This document shows positions 8,289-17,772 of a stretch of DNA of 64,000 bases, piece by piece. This DNA comes from JBKEDF01 sp047975325 (GTDB taxonomy: Bacteria; Pseudomonadota; Alphaproteobacteria; Rhodobacterales; Rhodobacteraceae): the NCBI GenBank assembly GCA_047975325.1, contig JBKEDF010000015.1, forward strand, positions 6,972 through 70,971, in the 5' to 3' direction. The notes under the pieces were generated by a model that did no database searches, was not told where the DNA came from, and saw only the letters and a program-made list of their open reading frames with translations. Position 1 is the stretch's first letter. Every line of letters starts with the position of its first letter. The position numbers and the translations under genes were made by a program.

Positions 8289-9956
8289 TCACACTTCGAT
8301 GGTCTTGGGACGGCGGGCTTCGAACCATGTCACCATGATCAGCCGTGTCACGAAATAGGCGGTAAAGACCGATGTCACGAGACCGATTGCCAGCGTCACG
8401 GCAAAGCCCCGTACCGGCCCCGCCCCCACCAGAAACAGGATTACCGCCGTGATGAAAGTGGTAATATTCGCATCCACGATGGCCGAAAGCGCCTTTTCAT
8501 AGCCCAATTCGATGGCCCGGGCAGGGCCACGCGCCGTCTTGAGTTCCTCCCGGATCCGTTCGAAGACCAGCACATTGGCATCCACCGCCATCCCAATCGT
8601 CAGCACGATGCCGGCGATGCCCGGCAGGGTCAGCGTTGCCCCGATCAATGAAAGCGCCCCGAAGATCAGGGCGACATTGAAGGCGAGCGCGATATTGGCC
8701 ATCACCCCGAACCAGCCATAGCACGCGATCATGATCACCACGACCGCCGCCATCGCCACGAAGGAGGCTGTCCGACCCGCATCGATACTGTCCTGTCCAA
8801 GCTCCGGTCCGATGGTCCGTTCTTCCAGAAAGATCATTTCCGCAGGAAGTGCGCCTGCCCGCAGCAAAACCGCCAGATCGGTGGATTCCTCAACCGTGAA
8901 ACGGCCGGTGATGATCCCGGAACCACCTGGAATATGGCTCTGGATCACCGGGGCGGAGATCACCTCATCATCAAGGACGATGGCAAAGGGACTGCCGATA
9001 TTGGTAGCGGTATAGTCACCGAATTTCCGTGCCCCCGCCGGATTGAAGCGGAAATTGACCGCCGGGCGGTTATTCTGGTCAAAGGCGGGCTGGGCATCGA
9101 CCAGTTCCTCGCCGGTCACGACGGGATTGGCCTCGACGATATAATAAAGCCCGGGCTCGTCCATGGAAGGCAGCAACAGGTTGCGCGCACCCGGATCGGC
9201 ACCCGCATCCACTGTCGTGCCAACGACCGGATGAAAGGTCAGCTTCGCGGTTGTCCCGATCAGATCCTTCAGTTCTCCCGCCGAGCCAATCCCCGGCACC
9301 TGGATCAGGATCCTGTCGGCACCCTGACGCTGAATGGTCGGCTCACGTGTGCCAACCTCATCAACCCGGCGGCGAATGATTTCAAGGCTTTGCCGGATGG
9401 TACGGTCATCAGTGGCCTCGCGTTCAGCCTCTGAAAGCTGGATGACGATCTCACTGCCATCTGCCGTCACTTCGATATCGTCCTGCCCGACCCCGGTCAG
9501 CGATATGACCGGCTGCGCCAGTTCCCTGATCGCGGCAAGGGCGGCAGGCATTCCATCGGGATTGGAAATCGCGATGCGCAGCTGCCCCGGAGGGCTTGGC
9601 CGTTCGCGGGCAGGTCCCACCTGATCACGGATATCGCGCAGGACGGTCAGGACATCAAGTTCCATCGCCCGGATACGCGCATCATGGACATCCCCGACCT
9701 GCACCTCGGCCAGCAGATGGGCACCGCCCCGCAGATCAAGCCCCAGATTGACCAGCCGCGAGGGCATCCAGTTCGGCCAGGCATCAATGGATGCCTGTTG
9801 TTCCGCTGTCGCGATCCCGTTCGCAGCCTCCACGGCCGCCAGCGCATCATTATGGCTTTCGACCCGGGTATAGAAGAAATTGGGAACCGTGAAAATGATC
9901 CCGAGCGCACAGACGCTCCAGATCAGGACACGCTTCCAAAGCGAGATCTGCAACAT
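8289..9956 (-). CDS. secD: Protein translocase subunit SecD
   Basis: Larger partner of SecF, 555 residues. An N-terminal membrane anchor (VLIWSVCALGIIFTVPNFFY) precedes a large periplasmic domain with NLGLDLRGGAHLLAEV (the conserved SecD D-x-RGG segment) and the head subdomain, followed by a block of membrane segments from about 385 with MAVDANVLVFERIREEL. The D residue in that motif is the proton-relay position of the family. It lies 13 bases after yajC, so it is probably translated from the same message. Confidence 0.97.
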   Translation of the reverse strand: MLQISLWKRVLIWSVCALGIIFTVPNFFYTRVESHNDALAAVEAANGIATAEQQASIDAWPNWMPSRLVNLGLDLRGGAHLLAEVQVGDVHDARIRAMELDVLTVLRDIRDQVGPARERPSPPGQLRIAISNPDGMPAALAAIRELAQPVISLTGVGQDDIEVTADGSEIVIQLSEAEREATDDRTIRQSLEIIRRRVDEVGTREPTIQRQGADRILIQVPGIGSAGELKDLIGTTAKLTFHPVVGTTVDAGADPGARNLLLPSMDEPGLYYIVEANPVVTGEELVDAQPAFDQNNRPAVNFRFNPAGARKFGDYTATNIGSPFAIVLDDEVISAPVIQSHIPGGSGIITGRFTVEESTDLAVLLRAGALPAEMIFLEERTIGPELGQDSIDAGRTASFVAMAAVVVIMIACYGWFGVMANIALAFNVALIFGALSLIGATLTLPGIAGIVLTIGMAVDANVLVFERIREELKTARGPARAIELGYEKALSAIVDANITTFITAVILFLVGAGPVRGFAVTLAIGLVTSVFTAYFVTRLIMVTWFEARRPKTIEV

Positions 9957-9969
9957 GGAACGGACTTTC

Positions 9970-10293
9970 TCAGGACGCGGCGGGTTCGGTCTTGGACAGG
10001 ACCTGTGCCACGGTATGGCGCATCATCTTGACCTTGACGCCCTCGGCAATCTCAACCTCCACAATTCCGTCATCCTGCACCTTGGTCACCTTGCCGATGA
10101 TCCCGCCCTGCGTCAGGATCTGGTCCCCGCGCCGCAATGCCTCAACCATGGCTTTGTGTTCCTTCACTTTTTTCTGCTGCGGACGGATCAGCAGGAAATA
10201 CATGATCACAAAGATCAGGATCAACGGCACGAAAGAGGTGAAGGCGGCGGCGCCGCCACCGGCTGCCTGCGCGAAAGCGGGGGTTACGAACAT
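9970..10293 (-). CDS. yajC: Preprotein translocase subunit YajC
   Basis: Small single-span membrane protein that associates with SecDF; 107 residues. MFVTPAFAQAAGGGAAAF is followed by one transmembrane helix (VPLILIFVIMYFLLIRP), then the cytoplasmic conserved part QQKKVKEHKAMVEALRRGD and ILTQGGIIGKVTKV. The frame is open to 10371, but the upstream residues do not look like the family and the ATG at 10293 has a GGAG nine bases upstream. First gene of the yajC-secD-secF unit. Confidence 0.95.
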   Translation of the reverse strand: MFVTPAFAQAAGGGAAAFTSFVPLILIFVIMYFLLIRPQQKKVKEHKAMVEALRRGDQILTQGGIIGKVTKVQDDGIVEVEIAEGVKVKMMRHTVAQVLSKTEPAAS

Positions 10294-10414
10294 CCATGAA
10301 CTCCGGTTCGGCGGGGGATTCCCCCGGTTTTTGTCGGGCGGCACCCTATCCGCGAGCAGGGCCGGGCGCAAGCATCACTGCGCGGCGATGCGCAACCCGC
10401 CCTGCATCTGTTCA

Positions 10415-10960
10415 CTATCCGAACCGCAGGGCCTTGGCCAGTCGGGACAGCCGCGCGCGTTTGAGCATCGCAGGCAGGCTGCGGGCCTCACCATCGCGTG
10501 CCTCCGCCCGAATGCGCAACGCATCCAGGGCGGCACCCACACCCTCGGGGTCATGCGACCAGAATTCCCAAAGCAGGCCATCCGGATCACGTCGTTCAAC
10601 CCCTTCCGCGCGCAACGCAGCGCGGGGAAAGTCCGCGGCATTCAGCGTGATGATACAATCGGCATTGCCGGCAATCGCCGTTGCAAGGACATGGATATCA
10701 TTTTCATCCGGCAGGTGCAGTTGCGCCTCCAGCCCCGGCTGTGGCCCCACCATGGCCTGGGGGAATCGCAGGCGCGTGGCGGCAATTGCCTGCACGGCCT
10801 CCCTGCCCTGTTCCGGCCCATGGCGGGCGCCGGCCCGTTCCCATTCCCCAAGGATCCGCTCCGACCAGAGCGGTGTGAAGGCGCCGGCTTCCGCCACCCC
10901 CAGCAGCGCTTCACGCATCACGGTGGGGAAAAGCACACAGGTGTCCAGAACACATTTCAT
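10415..10960 (-). CDS. PIN-domain protein (putative ribonuclease)
   Basis: Protein of 181 residues with a PIN fold: the first acidic residue in CVLDTCVLFP, then ILGEWERA, the acidic pair in PDENDIHVLATAIAGNAD and ITLNAADFP. These supply the four Asp/Glu positions that bind metal in PIN nucleases. PIN proteins are often VapC-type toxins, but no antitoxin-like gene is adjacent; the gene overlaps the upstream RNA methyltransferase by four bases, which suggests a housekeeping RNA-related role or simple co-transcription. The longer C-terminal tail is also unlike a minimal VapC. Substrate unknown. Confidence 0.78.
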   Translation of the reverse strand: MKCVLDTCVLFPTVMREALLGVAEAGAFTPLWSERILGEWERAGARHGPEQGREAVQAIAATRLRFPQAMVGPQPGLEAQLHLPDENDIHVLATAIAGNADCIITLNAADFPRAALRAEGVERRDPDGLLWEFWSHDPEGVGAALDALRIRAEARDGEARSLPAMLKRARLSRLAKALRFG

Positions 10961-12165
10961 TCATCAAGCCGAAAGAACAACGCCTTGAGATATCCCGATT
11001 CCGCCAGTTGCGGCAGGACCGGATGATCCGGCCCCGCCTGCCCGCTATGGATGATCTGGCCGCGCCGCCCGCCCCGCCCGATCCCGCGGAAAGATGCATT
11101 GCGAAAAGAGATCAGATCAGCGGCATGTGAACAGGAACACAACACCAGATACCCGCCGGGGGCAACCAGGGGCGCCGCCAGGCGCGCCACCCGTTCATAG
11201 GCCCGAAGCCCCGCCTGCAAGGCCGGCTTGGAGGGGGCAAAGGCCGGCGGATCACAGACCACCAGATCGAAACCTGCACCTTCGGCGCGCAAGGCGTCCA
11301 GCACCGCAAAGGCATCGCCCTGCCGCACCCCGAAACGCGCGGCAAAGCCGGATGCATTTGCCCCTTCCCTTGCCAGGGCAAGTGCAGAGGTGGATCCATC
11401 GACGGCCAGCGCATGTTCCGCCCCGCCCGCCAGCGCCGCAAGGGCAAAGCCGCCGACATGGGAAAACACATCCAGCACCCGCGCGCCACGCGCCAGGCGC
11501 GCGGTGAAGGCATGATTGGGGCGCTGGTCGTAAAACAACCCGGTCTTCTGCCCGCCAATCAGATCCGCCATATAGGTCGCGCCATTCATCGGCACCGGAA
11601 TGGGGCCTGCAACCTCCCCCATCAGGATGCCGCTTTCCTCCGGCAACCCTTCCAAGCCCCGTGCCCGGCCCGATCCATTCTTGACGATCGTGCCCGCACC
11701 CGTGACCCGCACAAGCGCCGCCGCCAGTGCCTCAAGATGCAGTTCCGCCCAGGCGGCATTGGGTTGAATGACCACCGTATCACCAAAACGGTCGATAACT
11801 ACGCCGGGCAGACCATCAGCCTCGGCATGGACCAGCCGGTAATAGGGTTGATCGAAAAGCCTTTCGCGCAGCGCCTGCGCCCGCGCAATCCGCACCGCAA
11901 ACCATTGCTCACAGATTTTCGCATCAGGATCGCGGTCCAGCATCCGCGCGATAATCCGTGAATTGGGGTTGACCGTCACCAGCCCCAGAATACGGCGTTC
12001 GGCATCTTCCAGAATGGCCAGCGCCCCCGGCGCCATCGCCCTGGTGCGCCTGTCAGTCACCAATTCATCGGAATAGACCCAGGGAAAGCCGTGGCGGATC
12101 GCCTGAGGCTTCGCCTTGGGCCGCAGGCGCACGGTCGGGGGGCGGGAGGAAACGGGACTGTTCAT
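10957..12165 (-). CDS. RlmI-like class I SAM RNA methyltransferase
   Basis: SAM-dependent methyltransferase of the RlmI (23S rRNA m5C) family, 402 residues. An N-terminal PUA-like domain (PWVYSDELV, LVTVNPNSRIIARML) leads to a linker (LVHAEADGLPGVVIDRFGDT), then GGQKTGLFYDQR and the Rossmann SAM-binding loop VLDVFSHVGGFALAAL (about 240); the catalytic DPPAFAPSK and CSCSHA follow near 325 and 360. The CSCSH motif holds the Cys expected for m5C enzymes. It overlaps the PIN gene by four bases. The exact rRNA target is inferred, so no gene symbol is given. Confidence 0.85.
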   Translation of the reverse strand: MNSPVSSRPPTVRLRPKAKPQAIRHGFPWVYSDELVTDRRTRAMAPGALAILEDAERRILGLVTVNPNSRIIARMLDRDPDAKICEQWFAVRIARAQALRERLFDQPYYRLVHAEADGLPGVVIDRFGDTVVIQPNAAWAELHLEALAAALVRVTGAGTIVKNGSGRARGLEGLPEESGILMGEVAGPIPVPMNGATYMADLIGGQKTGLFYDQRPNHAFTARLARGARVLDVFSHVGGFALAALAGGAEHALAVDGSTSALALAREGANASGFAARFGVRQGDAFAVLDALRAEGAGFDLVVCDPPAFAPSKPALQAGLRAYERVARLAAPLVAPGGYLVLCSCSHAADLISFRNASFRGIGRGGRRGQIIHSGQAGPDHPVLPQLAESGYLKALFFRLDE

Positions 12166-12210
12166 GCCTTCCCTTACCGCGTTCCTGCCGGGCGGAAAAG
12201 CGGTGCATCG

Positions 12211-13659
12211 TCAGTCGCGCCAGAACCGCGCGAGGAAAAGGACATAGACGCTCAACAACTCCAGCCGCCCGACCAGCATCCCGAATATCATGATCCAGCG
12301 GGAAACCGCGGGGAAGCCATCCACAGAACCTGTCGGGCCGACCTCGGTGCCGAAAACCGGACCGATATTGGCCACTGCCGTCCAGGCGGCACTGAAGGCC
12401 GTGCGGGTTTCAAGCCCCGTAAGCGCCAGCGCCACCGAAAGCAGACCGAATGTCAGGATGAAGAGGGTAAAGAATACGATCACCGAATCGATGACATCCT
12501 GTCCAATCCGCCGTCCTTCCAGCCGCGGTTCGATCATCGCCGACGGGCTATGAAGCCGCCGCACCTGCACCTTCACCGCCTCAAACAGTACCAGGTAACG
12601 AAACACCTTCACCGAACACCCCGTTGATGAAGTGCAACCACCGATCAGCCCGACAACGATCAGGATGACAAAAGGAAACGGCCCCCATGCCGTAAGGTTA
12701 ACCGACGAATAACCGGTACCCGAAAAGGTACTGACCACATTGAAGGCGGTTTCGCGCAGCGTCACCCAGAAAGGCGCTTCGCGGTCATAGACCTCATAGG
12801 CGACAATCGCGAGAACCGCATAGAGGTTCCAGCGCAGATAGGCCCGCATCTGCACATCCTGCCAGATCGGCCTGAACGCACCCTGCATCATCTGGATAAA
12901 TCGGATAAAGGGTAACGAACCGAGGATCATGAACAGGACCGAAACATATTCAAGCGGCCCGGCATATTTGCCAAAGGACGCATCCGAAGAGGAAAACCCC
13001 CCCGTTGAAACCGTGGTCAGCGCATGGACCACCGCGTCATATCCGCTCATGCCAAGCGCGAAATAGGCCACGGTACAGGCAAGCGTCAGCGTGATATAGA
13101 TCAGGATCAGCGCGGCAGAAATATCGAAGGCCCGGGGCAGGATCTTGCCCAGCGTGTCAAACCCTTCGGAGCGGAAAAACTGCATGCCGCCGACTTTCAT
13201 CACGGGCAGGAAGATCATCGCCACGATGACAATCCCCAATCCACCAAGCCATTGCAGGATACCGCGCCACAGATTGACCCCCGGGGGCAGGTCATCAAGC
13301 CCCGTGAAAACCGTTGTGCCGGTGGTTGTCATGCCCGACATCGCCTCAAAGACGGCATTTGTGAAACTGGCATCCGGTTCGCCAAACATGAAGGGCACCG
13401 CCCCAAACACCGGCAGCGCGATCCAGGTAACCGTTGTCAGCACAAAGCTCTGCCGGATCGTCAGGCCAATCCCCCTGCCATTGGCACAGGCCAGGGTCAA
13501 CAACAGCCCGACCAGCACCGTCACGATCCCCGCTTCGAGAAAGGCCATCCAGTTCTCATCACCTGCGGCGTAATCAAGCAGGAGTGGAAAAGCCATCATC
13601 ACCCCCAGCGCCGCCAGCAGGAGGCCGATCACATATCCGACTGGTCGCAGGTCGATCAT
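12211..13659 (-). CDS. trkH: TrkH-family potassium uptake protein
   Basis: Inner-membrane K+ translocating subunit, 482 residues, with the 2TM-P repeat architecture of TrkH/KtrB. Selectivity-filter glycines appear in four loops: AMSGMTTTGTTVF (about 110), LTTVSTGGFSS (about 220), FSGTGYSSVN (about 320) and ANIGPVFGTEVG near the C-terminus. Potassium flow normally needs a TrkA partner, which is not in this window. The reading frame is open to 13758, but the ATG at 13659 (MIDLRPVGYVIG) leads straight into the first membrane helix and is preferred. Confidence 0.93.
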   Translation of the reverse strand: MIDLRPVGYVIGLLLAALGVMMAFPLLLDYAAGDENWMAFLEAGIVTVLVGLLLTLACANGRGIGLTIRQSFVLTTVTWIALPVFGAVPFMFGEPDASFTNAVFEAMSGMTTTGTTVFTGLDDLPPGVNLWRGILQWLGGLGIVIVAMIFLPVMKVGGMQFFRSEGFDTLGKILPRAFDISAALILIYITLTLACTVAYFALGMSGYDAVVHALTTVSTGGFSSSDASFGKYAGPLEYVSVLFMILGSLPFIRFIQMMQGAFRPIWQDVQMRAYLRWNLYAVLAIVAYEVYDREAPFWVTLRETAFNVVSTFSGTGYSSVNLTAWGPFPFVILIVVGLIGGCTSSTGCSVKVFRYLVLFEAVKVQVRRLHSPSAMIEPRLEGRRIGQDVIDSVIVFFTLFILTFGLLSVALALTGLETRTAFSAAWTAVANIGPVFGTEVGPTGSVDGFPAVSRWIMIFGMLVGRLELLSVYVLFLARFWRD

Positions 13660-13849
13660 GGCGCGAGGCTTGGCTGCATGGCCCGTCGCTGTCAAGTCTT
13701 GGCGATGTTCCTCGCGCAGTGTGTCCACCGACTGTGACCCGGGACCGCCTATCAGCACTGCGACGAAATCCTCCCCGGGCTTGCACCCTTCCGGGACAAC
13801 CGCGTTTCAGACCCTGCCACATGATTTCCGATGACCACGATCCTGTCCA

Positions 13850-14986
13850 TCACGGATCGGCATGATCAAGAAAATCCAGGACGGAACGCGCCGCGCGCCG
13901 GCCCGGCGCCTCCCCCCCTTTTCCCAGACGTTTCATGGTCAGTGCCATCGCATCGCGCTGTACCACGGCGGCTTGCGGCTCCAGCAGCGTCAAAAGTGCG
14001 GGCGCAATCCGTTCCGCCGTGCAATCCCGGCCCAGAAATTCCGGTATGGTACTAGTTTCCGAAACGAGATTGACCAATGTTACCGTATCGATCCGTGCCA
14101 TGCGCTGCATTAGCCACATGGTCAGGGGATTCATCCGATACCCCACCACCATCGCACAATCATTGGCGGCCAGTTCCAATGACACCGTGCCCGAAGCCGC
14201 CAGCGCAACATCAGCCGCTGCAAAGGCACCACGCTTGCGGGCCGGATCGGTAATGATATCGGGCCGGATCGGCCAGCTTGCGCTGCATTCGGCAACCAGA
14301 CCGGCCACCCCATCCACCGTCGGCAGGGCTACCCGCGCCAGCGGATGGGCCTCTTTCACCCGGGCCAGCACCTGACCAATGACCGGTGCCATTCGCTGAA
14401 CCTCCCCCCGGCGCGAACCCGGCAGGGTCAGGACCAGCGGGCCCTCCCCCGCGAAGGCCGCGCGTTCCCCGGCACTGGCCAGTTGTTCGGCCACGACCGG
14501 ATGGCCCACGAAATCGCAACTCATCCCGGCTGCCGTCATGTAAGGGGGCTCAAAGGGCAAAAGCGCCAGGACATGATCGACAACTTCGGCCATCCGTGCC
14601 GCACGGCCCGGGCGCCAGGCCCAGACGGAAGGCGCAACATAATGGATGATTGGCAGATCCGGCCGCCGCGCCTTCACGATCCGCGCCACGCGCAGGCAGA
14701 AATCCGGACTGTCGATCGTGATCAGTGCCCTCGCACCGGAGGCCAGAACATCCTCCGCCGCCTGACGGATCCGGGCCCTGAGATCAAAATAGCGGGGCAG
14801 GATTTCCGCCAGCCCCATGACCGAAAGCGCCTCCATCGGAAAAAGGCTGCCCATGCCCTGCCTCTGCATGGCCGCACCGGCAATCCCCTGAAAGATGAGA
14901 TCCCCGTGAAGGTCCCGCAACCCTGCCATGAGGGCCGCACCCAGCCGATCGCCCGAAGCCTCTCCCGCGATCAGGTAAAGCTTCAC
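13850..14986 (-). CDS. lpxB: Lipid-A-disaccharide synthase
   Basis: GT-B glycosyltransferase that joins UDP-2,3-diacylglucosamine and lipid X to form the lipid A disaccharide; peripheral to the inner membrane. 378 residues. It begins MKLYLIAGEASGDRLGAALMAGL, with the ITIDSPDF segment near 95, YVAPSVWAWRPGRA near 125, LTLPGSRRGEV near 185 and the donor-site segment ASGTVSLELA near 285. Its start overlaps the end of lpxI by four bases, as in the rest of this cluster, implying translational coupling. It is the last gene of the envelope cluster. Confidence 0.97.
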   Translation of the reverse strand: MKLYLIAGEASGDRLGAALMAGLRDLHGDLIFQGIAGAAMQRQGMGSLFPMEALSVMGLAEILPRYFDLRARIRQAAEDVLASGARALITIDSPDFCLRVARIVKARRPDLPIIHYVAPSVWAWRPGRAARMAEVVDHVLALLPFEPPYMTAAGMSCDFVGHPVVAEQLASAGERAAFAGEGPLVLTLPGSRRGEVQRMAPVIGQVLARVKEAHPLARVALPTVDGVAGLVAECSASWPIRPDIITDPARKRGAFAAADVALAASGTVSLELAANDCAMVVGYRMNPLTMWLMQRMARIDTVTLVNLVSETSTIPEFLGRDCTAERIAPALLTLLEPQAAVVQRDAMALTMKRLGKGGEAPGRRAARSVLDFLDHADP

Positions 14987-15792
14987 GCCCGCGCCCAGAG
15001 GAAGATCCCCTGCGCCTCTGCCTGCCGGGTCATTTCAGGCAGATCCAGCGTAATGACCCCGCCCGCCTGCCAGACAATCCCGCCAAGGCCCGCATCCGCC
15101 ACACGATTAACCGTTTCGGGCCCAAGCGTCGGCAAATCGATACGACGGTCCTGCCCCGGTTTCGGTGCCTTGTAGAACAATCCCCGTCCCCGGCTGGCAT
15201 CGGGACGCAGCGCCAGCGGGATGGTCGCGGCAAGCCGCAACATCGCATCGGTACCGGGCAAGGCCTCCACCGCAAGGCAAAGCCCCTGCTGCACCACAGT
15301 GCCCTGTCCGACATCGACCGCGCCAAGGGCCGCGACAATGGCAGCGGCACGTTCCGCATCGGCCCGGTCCTGTTCCCCCGGTGCGCCGCAGATCACACCT
15401 TCGCCGGGAACCAGCGCAGGGGCAATCTGATCAACCCCCAGAATGGCAAATCCCGCCTCTTCGAAAATTGCGATCACCTCACGCAGCGTCGCATCATCGC
15501 CCCCGCGCATTGCCATCATCAGACGTGGAACCATCTGCGCCGTGCGCGGGTCGAAAAGCGCGGGGTCCAGACGCGGACGTTGCACCGCGCCGGCAAAACA
15601 GACCGCTGTCACGCCCTGATCATGAAGATGCTCCAGAAAGGGCACCAGACGTTCCACCCGGAATTTCAGATCCACGGCAATCCCGCGCGGCGCATGGCCC
15701 TCCAGCGCGGCAATGAACGGCTTGTCGCGCAGGACGGCAACGATCTGGGTCGGCAAGGCCCCGGCCCCGGCGATAAGTGCAGTCTTGGTCAT
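14983..15792 (-). CDS. lpxI: UDP-2,3-diacylglucosamine diphosphatase LpxI
   Basis: Hydrolyses UDP-2,3-diacylglucosamine to lipid X and UMP, the step done by LpxH in E. coli; alphaproteobacteria use the unrelated LpxI (DUF1009). 269 residues. Conserved parts seen are LIAGAGALPTQI at the start, AVCFAGAVQRPR near 80, LGVDQIAPALVPGEG near 125, and in the C-terminal catalytic domain LFYKAPKPGQDRRIDLPTLGPETV and GGIVWQAGGVITLD. It overlaps lpxA and lpxB by four bases each, so the three are co-translated. Confidence 0.95.
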   Translation of the reverse strand: MTKTALIAGAGALPTQIVAVLRDKPFIAALEGHAPRGIAVDLKFRVERLVPFLEHLHDQGVTAVCFAGAVQRPRLDPALFDPRTAQMVPRLMMAMRGGDDATLREVIAIFEEAGFAILGVDQIAPALVPGEGVICGAPGEQDRADAERAAAIVAALGAVDVGQGTVVQQGLCLAVEALPGTDAMLRLAATIPLALRPDASRGRGLFYKAPKPGQDRRIDLPTLGPETVNRVADAGLGGIVWQAGGVITLDLPEMTRQAEAQGIFLWARA

Positions 15793-16574
15793 TTCGGCGT
15801 CAGAAAACTTCTGTCACTGGCAGAAAGGATAAAATCGGTCATTTCACGGACATGGATGCTGTCAAACTCCTCGGCCAGGCGGCGGGTTCGGTCCAGAAAG
15901 GTACCTTCCCCCTGCGCCAGCATCTGATAGGCCGCACGCAGGGCAGTAATCTCCGACCGGCCCACCCCGCGCCGTTTCAGCCCCACGAGGTTCAACCCAT
16001 CCAGATCGCCGCGAGGTCCCTGTACCAGCCCATGCGGCAGAACATCATTCGTCACCATGGTCACCGCCCCGATGATCGCGCCTCGGCCCACGCGCACCCA
16101 TTGGTGCACGCCCGAAAGCCCCCCCACGATCACATCATCGCCGATCTGGCAGTGACCCGCAATGGCCGCCTGATTGGCCAGGATCACCCGGTTGCCAAGC
16201 ATCGCGTCATGACCGACATGGGAACCGGTCATGAACAGGCAATCGTCACCGACTTTCGTGACCCCGCCGCCACCTTCCGTCCCGGTATTGAGCGTTGCCC
16301 CTTCGCGGATCCGGCAGTGTGCACCGACGATCAGCCGCGTCCGTTCCCCCTTGTATTTCAGATCCTGCGGCACCTCGCCCACACAGGCAAAGGGCCAGAT
16401 CACCGTACCTTCCCCCACATCCGTCCATCCGGTGATAACGGCATGGGATTTCACCACGACATTCTCGGCCAACCTCACTTCCGGCCCGATCACGCAAAAC
16501 GGGCCAATATCGCAACCCGCGCCGATTTCCGCGCCAGATTCAACAATGGCAGAGGGATGTATCCGCGCCGTCAT
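15789..16574 (-). CDS. lpxA: UDP-N-acetylglucosamine O-acyltransferase
   Basis: First lipid A step: transfers a hydroxyacyl chain from acyl-ACP to UDP-GlcNAc. 261 residues folded as a left-handed beta-helix of hexapeptide repeats (IHPSAIVESGAEIGAGCDIG and on). The catalytic His lies in the MTGSHVGHDAMLGN segment near 120, and GLSGVHQWVRVGRGA near 160 is the acyl-binding part. The C-terminal helical domain follows from about 190. It overlaps fabZ and lpxI by four bases each. Confidence 0.97.
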   Translation of the reverse strand: MTARIHPSAIVESGAEIGAGCDIGPFCVIGPEVRLAENVVVKSHAVITGWTDVGEGTVIWPFACVGEVPQDLKYKGERTRLIVGAHCRIREGATLNTGTEGGGGVTKVGDDCLFMTGSHVGHDAMLGNRVILANQAAIAGHCQIGDDVIVGGLSGVHQWVRVGRGAIIGAVTMVTNDVLPHGLVQGPRGDLDGLNLVGLKRRGVGRSEITALRAAYQMLAQGEGTFLDRTRRLAEEFDSIHVREMTDFILSASDRSFLTPK

Positions 16575-17026
16575 GCCCTGGGCAGGTCCATCATCGCGGT
16601 AAATTCCGCCTCTGCCGCCAATTCGCCCTCAACCATTGCCCTGCCGCTGAATTTCCAGACCTTTCCGCCACCGCGCTTTACCGAAACATGCAGTTCCAGA
16701 ACATCGCCCGGCACCACCATGCGGCGGAATTTCACCGCATCCAACCCCATGAAATAGACCAGCAAATTCTTGTCGGCGAGGTCAAGAGACACCCCCACGA
16801 GCACCCCCGAGGTCTGCGCAAGCGCCTCGACGATCTGCACACCGGGAAAAACCGGCTTGCCCGGGAAATGTCCCTGAAATTGTGGCTCGTTGAAGGTGAC
16901 ATTCTTGATACCGACGGCGGAGCTGTTGGGAACGATATCACGAACCTTGTCGATCAGCAGGAACGGATAGCGATGCGGCAATATTCGCTGGATCAGCGAC
17001 AGATCCGCCGTGGTTGGGGTTGTCAT
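16571..17026 (-). CDS. fabZ: 3-hydroxyacyl-ACP dehydratase FabZ
   Basis: Dehydrates 3-hydroxyacyl-ACP in fatty acid elongation and competes with LpxA for the same substrate, which explains their coupling. 151 residues, hot-dog fold: LIQRILPHRYPFLLIDKV at the start, the catalytic His in FQGHFPGKPVFPGVQIVEAL and the catalytic Glu in that helix. It overlaps lpxA by four bases and starts about 100 bases after the ompH stop. Confidence 0.97.
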   Translation of the reverse strand: MTTPTTADLSLIQRILPHRYPFLLIDKVRDIVPNSSAVGIKNVTFNEPQFQGHFPGKPVFPGVQIVEALAQTSGVLVGVSLDLADKNLLVYFMGLDAVKFRRMVVPGDVLELHVSVKRGGGKVWKFSGRAMVEGELAAEAEFTAMMDLPRA

Positions 17027-17127
17027 GCGGGGCCTCCCTGTCTGGCCTGGCGGGCGCTGCCCGATCTTCCGGTTTCGGTTTCCTGAGTAACAACTCGCCG
17101 GGATGGCGACAAGGCGCTCCCACCTTA

Positions 17128-17772
17128 TCAGGGCTGTCCCGGGGCGCGGTCCTCCTGTGACTGCGGGGCGGGATTGGATCCGGGATCCTCCGGTGCTGGG
17201 CCAGTCAGGTTTTCATTGACCCGCGCAATGGCCTCTGCGGTAATGTCGATCCGATCCAGGCTCATGACCACCATGGAACGGTCCAGGACCGCGACCGCGC
17301 CTTTTTCGCGCATCAATTCAACCACGATCGGCACGGCACGTTCGAAAAACTGCTGCTGATGCATATCGCGCTGCCTTGCGATATCCGTGCCCTTGGCATC
17401 CTGGGCCGCGCGAATTTCTTCGACCTTCCGGTCAAAAGCCTCGGCCAGGGCACGAAATTCCTCTGCAGGCAGGTCGGCGCGTTTTTCGGTCAGGCTACGT
17501 TCTTCTGCCTCCAGCGCCTCCTCGATCCGGCGATTTTCTGATTTGAGTTCGGCAGAGCGCGCTTCCAGCAGGCGCAGGGATTCCTGGCCAAAATCGGAGT
17601 TTTCAAAAAGCACCTGCTGATCGACGACGACCACGCCACCCTGCATGATGACCGGGTCGGACCACGGTACGGTCAAGGATGATCCCGGGTCTTGTGCACG
17701 GGGGCCTGTCGGAAACAGGGCCAGCCCCCCCGCGATCAGGAGCGCAAGGGAACGGCCCTGGAGAAGTGACAT
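17128..17772 (-). CDS. OmpH/Skp-family periplasmic chaperone
   Basis: Skp-like holdase for unfolded outer-membrane proteins, 214 residues. A signal peptide (SLALLIAGGLALFPTGPRAQ) is followed by VVVDQQVLFENSDFGQESLR and a long charged helical region (about residues 60-150: LKSENRRIEEALEAEERSL, AFDRKVEEIRAAQDAKG) that forms the tentacle coiled coil, then the core strand AVAVLDRSMVVMSLDRIDIT. The C-terminal 30 residues are Pro/Asp-rich and low complexity. Its ATG overlaps the bamA stop by one base (TGATG), so it is translationally coupled to the BAM core it serves. Confidence 0.9.
   Translation of the reverse strand: MSLLQGRSLALLIAGGLALFPTGPRAQDPGSSLTVPWSDPVIMQGGVVVVDQQVLFENSDFGQESLRLLEARSAELKSENRRIEEALEAEERSLTEKRADLPAEEFRALAEAFDRKVEEIRAAQDAKGTDIARQRDMHQQQFFERAVPIVVELMREKGAVAVLDRSMVVMSLDRIDITAEAIARVNENLTGPAPEDPGSNPAPQSQEDRAPGQP

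Noticed and set aside
10415..10960. A VapBC toxin-antitoxin pair at the PIN gene
   Set aside because: No small antitoxin-like gene adjoins; the neighbour is an RNA methyltransferase overlapping by four bases.
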